NCBI GenBank assembly: GCA_964036665.1
Contig: OZ038531.1
Span: 1,302,001 to 1,366,000 of the forward strand
Direction: 5' to 3'
DNA from: Gordius sp. MW1
Taxonomy: Eukaryota > Nematomorpha > Gordioida > Gordea > Gordiidae
DNA: 64,000 nt
The first letter of the stretch is position 1, and each line of letters begins with the position of its first letter. Below, piece after piece: positions 62,390 through 64,000 of the stretch. The translations under genes were made by a program, and so were the position numbers. Under the pieces are notes generated by a model. It was not told where the DNA came from, ran no database searches, and saw only the letters and a program-made list of their open reading frames with translations.

Positions 62390-63720
62390 TTTTCATGGTT
62401 TTGTGAGCTCTCTATTGTATTAGGTCCCATAGCCGTGAGGTTTGTTATAGGTTTCTTCCATTTTGATTGGGTAAGCGTAATTCTTAGATTAATAAAATTG
62501 TCTACTTGCCCTTTTCACGTGACATGAGGCCGTCCATTTTCTCTCTTCCCCAGCACCGCCATGTTCAATATTTTTTGATTTACATCAATCGTCTCTCTTT
62601 TTAGCTCCACCGCATCATACTCATCTCCGTGGCTTGTAATAGCTTTTCTTCCGCGATATTTAATGCCCATGTGTAACTTTCATGAAGTAACACCGGTCTC
62701 TATGAATTTGTAAGTTTTGCTCTACGTGATGCACATACAACAGGTTATACTTAGCCATTTGAGCCATCCCTTTTGGATTTGTGATATCACCTCTTGATAA
62801 AGCATTAAGCCGAGGTATGAAACCTGTCTACTTTGGGTACCTTAAGTGGTCATCAAGCTATGGGACCTTCAACGTTAATCTCTATATATACCATTTTTTG
62901 ATTTTTGACCTTTAAACCAGATCTATGCGCTATGACAACTGTTCGACTCTTCAAATACTTCTTCTTTGTCTCTTCGCATAGTACTATATAATCGGGATAT
63001 AGCATACACCATTGCGATGGCTTTTGAATGTCTCTCCTTATCGTGTCTATGATTATATTAAATAAAAAGAGACTGAAAGCAGATCCTTGATGTAACCCAA
63101 TTTCAACCCGAAAAGGTTTAGAATCTCCAACTGTTGTCCTAACCCACGAATTTGAGGCTTCATAAATATTTCTCATAAGCCGTACATATGCGTCAGGGTT
63201 ATTTTGTTTTGTCAAGCATTACCATATTAAATCGCGCAGACGATAAAGGTCATTTGTAAGTCTCTTCTCTTTTTCCTATATTTATCCATCATTTGTCCTG
63301 TGCGCAGATTAGGTCGATTGTGAATTTGTCGGCCACAATTCCGAATTGGTTTCCCCCATATTTCAACCTAGCTTTTCAGCCTTCTACAAAGTTCCATAAA
63401 CTTTAAGGAGTGGCAATTTAAGATACCTCTGTAATTGCCAGACCTCTTAGATTCTCCTTTGCCTTTAATCAAGAGTTTCTTTGTACTTGCTTTCCATTCC
63501 AGACTCGACTCCTTCTCGGCATCCGAGGCATTCTTTTATGGGAATCCTATCTGGGCCATTTGCTTTTTATTTTTGCCTCTTGCTCATTTGTGTTTTATGT
63601 TTGGCCTGATATTGAGAAAAGAATTTGTGACATTTTCAATATCTATAAATTTTTTGAATAGCCTTTTAACCTCTCCATTACTTCCTTCGGCTTGAATAAA
63701 GTTTGACCCTTTCCGTTTCT
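62390..63720 (-). mobile_element. RTE-type LINE fragment, copy C
   Basis: The minus-strand 3' half of an RTE ORF. The frame at 63215-62853 has WVRTTVGDSKPFRVEIGLHQ, GSAFSLFLFNIIIDTIRRDI and CMLYPDYIVLCEE. The catalytic YADD is again YPDY, as in copy B, and the sequence from 62985 to 63170 is almost identical to 59385-59575. Both ends are truncated. Confidence 0.85.
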
Positions 63721-64000
63721 GATTTCTTTAAACACAAATTATGTACTTTTATAATAATTTTAATAAAACAATTGCTCTATAAATCCTTTTTCTTTAGTTA
63801 TTACACGATTTTTGCAACATACGGAGTGGGCTTAATTTAAATAAACGGTTAATTAAAAATCTAAATTTTTTCTGGTTTAGAATAAATATAGAGCATTTTC
63901 TAAATAACCTGTAAAAGCCCTTAGGAAGCCAAATCTGTAAAGCAGACGTTTTAATCTGAAATTGGGTGAAATATTACTCTTTTATACAAAAAACACTATG
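63721..64000. other. AT-rich DNA at window end
   Basis: Nothing recognisable. Confidence 0.4.

Overview
The window is AT-rich, intron-bearing and full of transposons. It reads as nuclear DNA of an invertebrate metazoan: three genes belong to animal families (the MAPK kinase MEK, the splicing factor PRPF38B and a fibroblast growth factor) and all are split by GT-AG introns. I cannot name the species. Nothing bacterial, organellar or CRISPR-like is present, and I found no rRNA or tRNA gene.

Host genes. (1) A 12-exon MEK1/2 gene lies on the minus strand at 11671-5371; its phases join cleanly to 393 codons. (2) An 8-exon PRPF38B gene lies on the minus strand at 33552-28849 (506 codons: PRP38 domain, RS repeats, Lys-rich tail). 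(3) An FGF gene lies on the plus strand at about 40702-53338. Its last three coding exons keep the classic FGF intron positions, and a predicted hydrophobic segment and a tetra-Arg site precede the FGF core. MEK and FGF act in one pathway (FGF-FGFR-Ras-Raf-MEK-ERK), but here they are simply on the same contig.

The rest is mobile DNA, layered by repeated insertion. hAT elements dominate. They include about 20 copies of a ~130-170 bp element with termini CATGGGCGTAGCCAG and 8-bp target duplications, several larger hAT derivatives with their own end types, and one apparent ~9-kb insertion (19354-28326) that splits one of the small elements and contains hAT transposase remains, a hAT-in-hAT insertion and two Helentron-like repeats with variable tandem arrays. 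Retroelements are a decayed but LTR-bounded Ty3/gypsy copy (12039-16595), a second integrase fragment (17040-18340), three RTE-type LINE pieces, and a LINE with a restriction-like endonuclease inserted inside one RTE copy. A Tigger transposase gene (2139-423) is interrupted by a hAT-like element.

Layout: 0.4-2.1 kb Tigger; 2.8-3.8 kb hAT; 3.9-5.0 kb fold-back palindrome; 5.4-11.7 kb MEK; 12.0-16.6 kb gypsy; 17.0-18.5 kb second LTR element; 19.3-28.5 kb nested hAT island; 28.8-33.6 kb PRPF38B; 34.0-37.3 kb small element, RTE piece and a 191-bp tandem array; 37.3-40.6 kb quiet; 40.7-53.3 kb FGF with element-filled introns; 54.6-55.3 kb long-inverted-repeat element; 56.3-63.7 kb LINE cluster.
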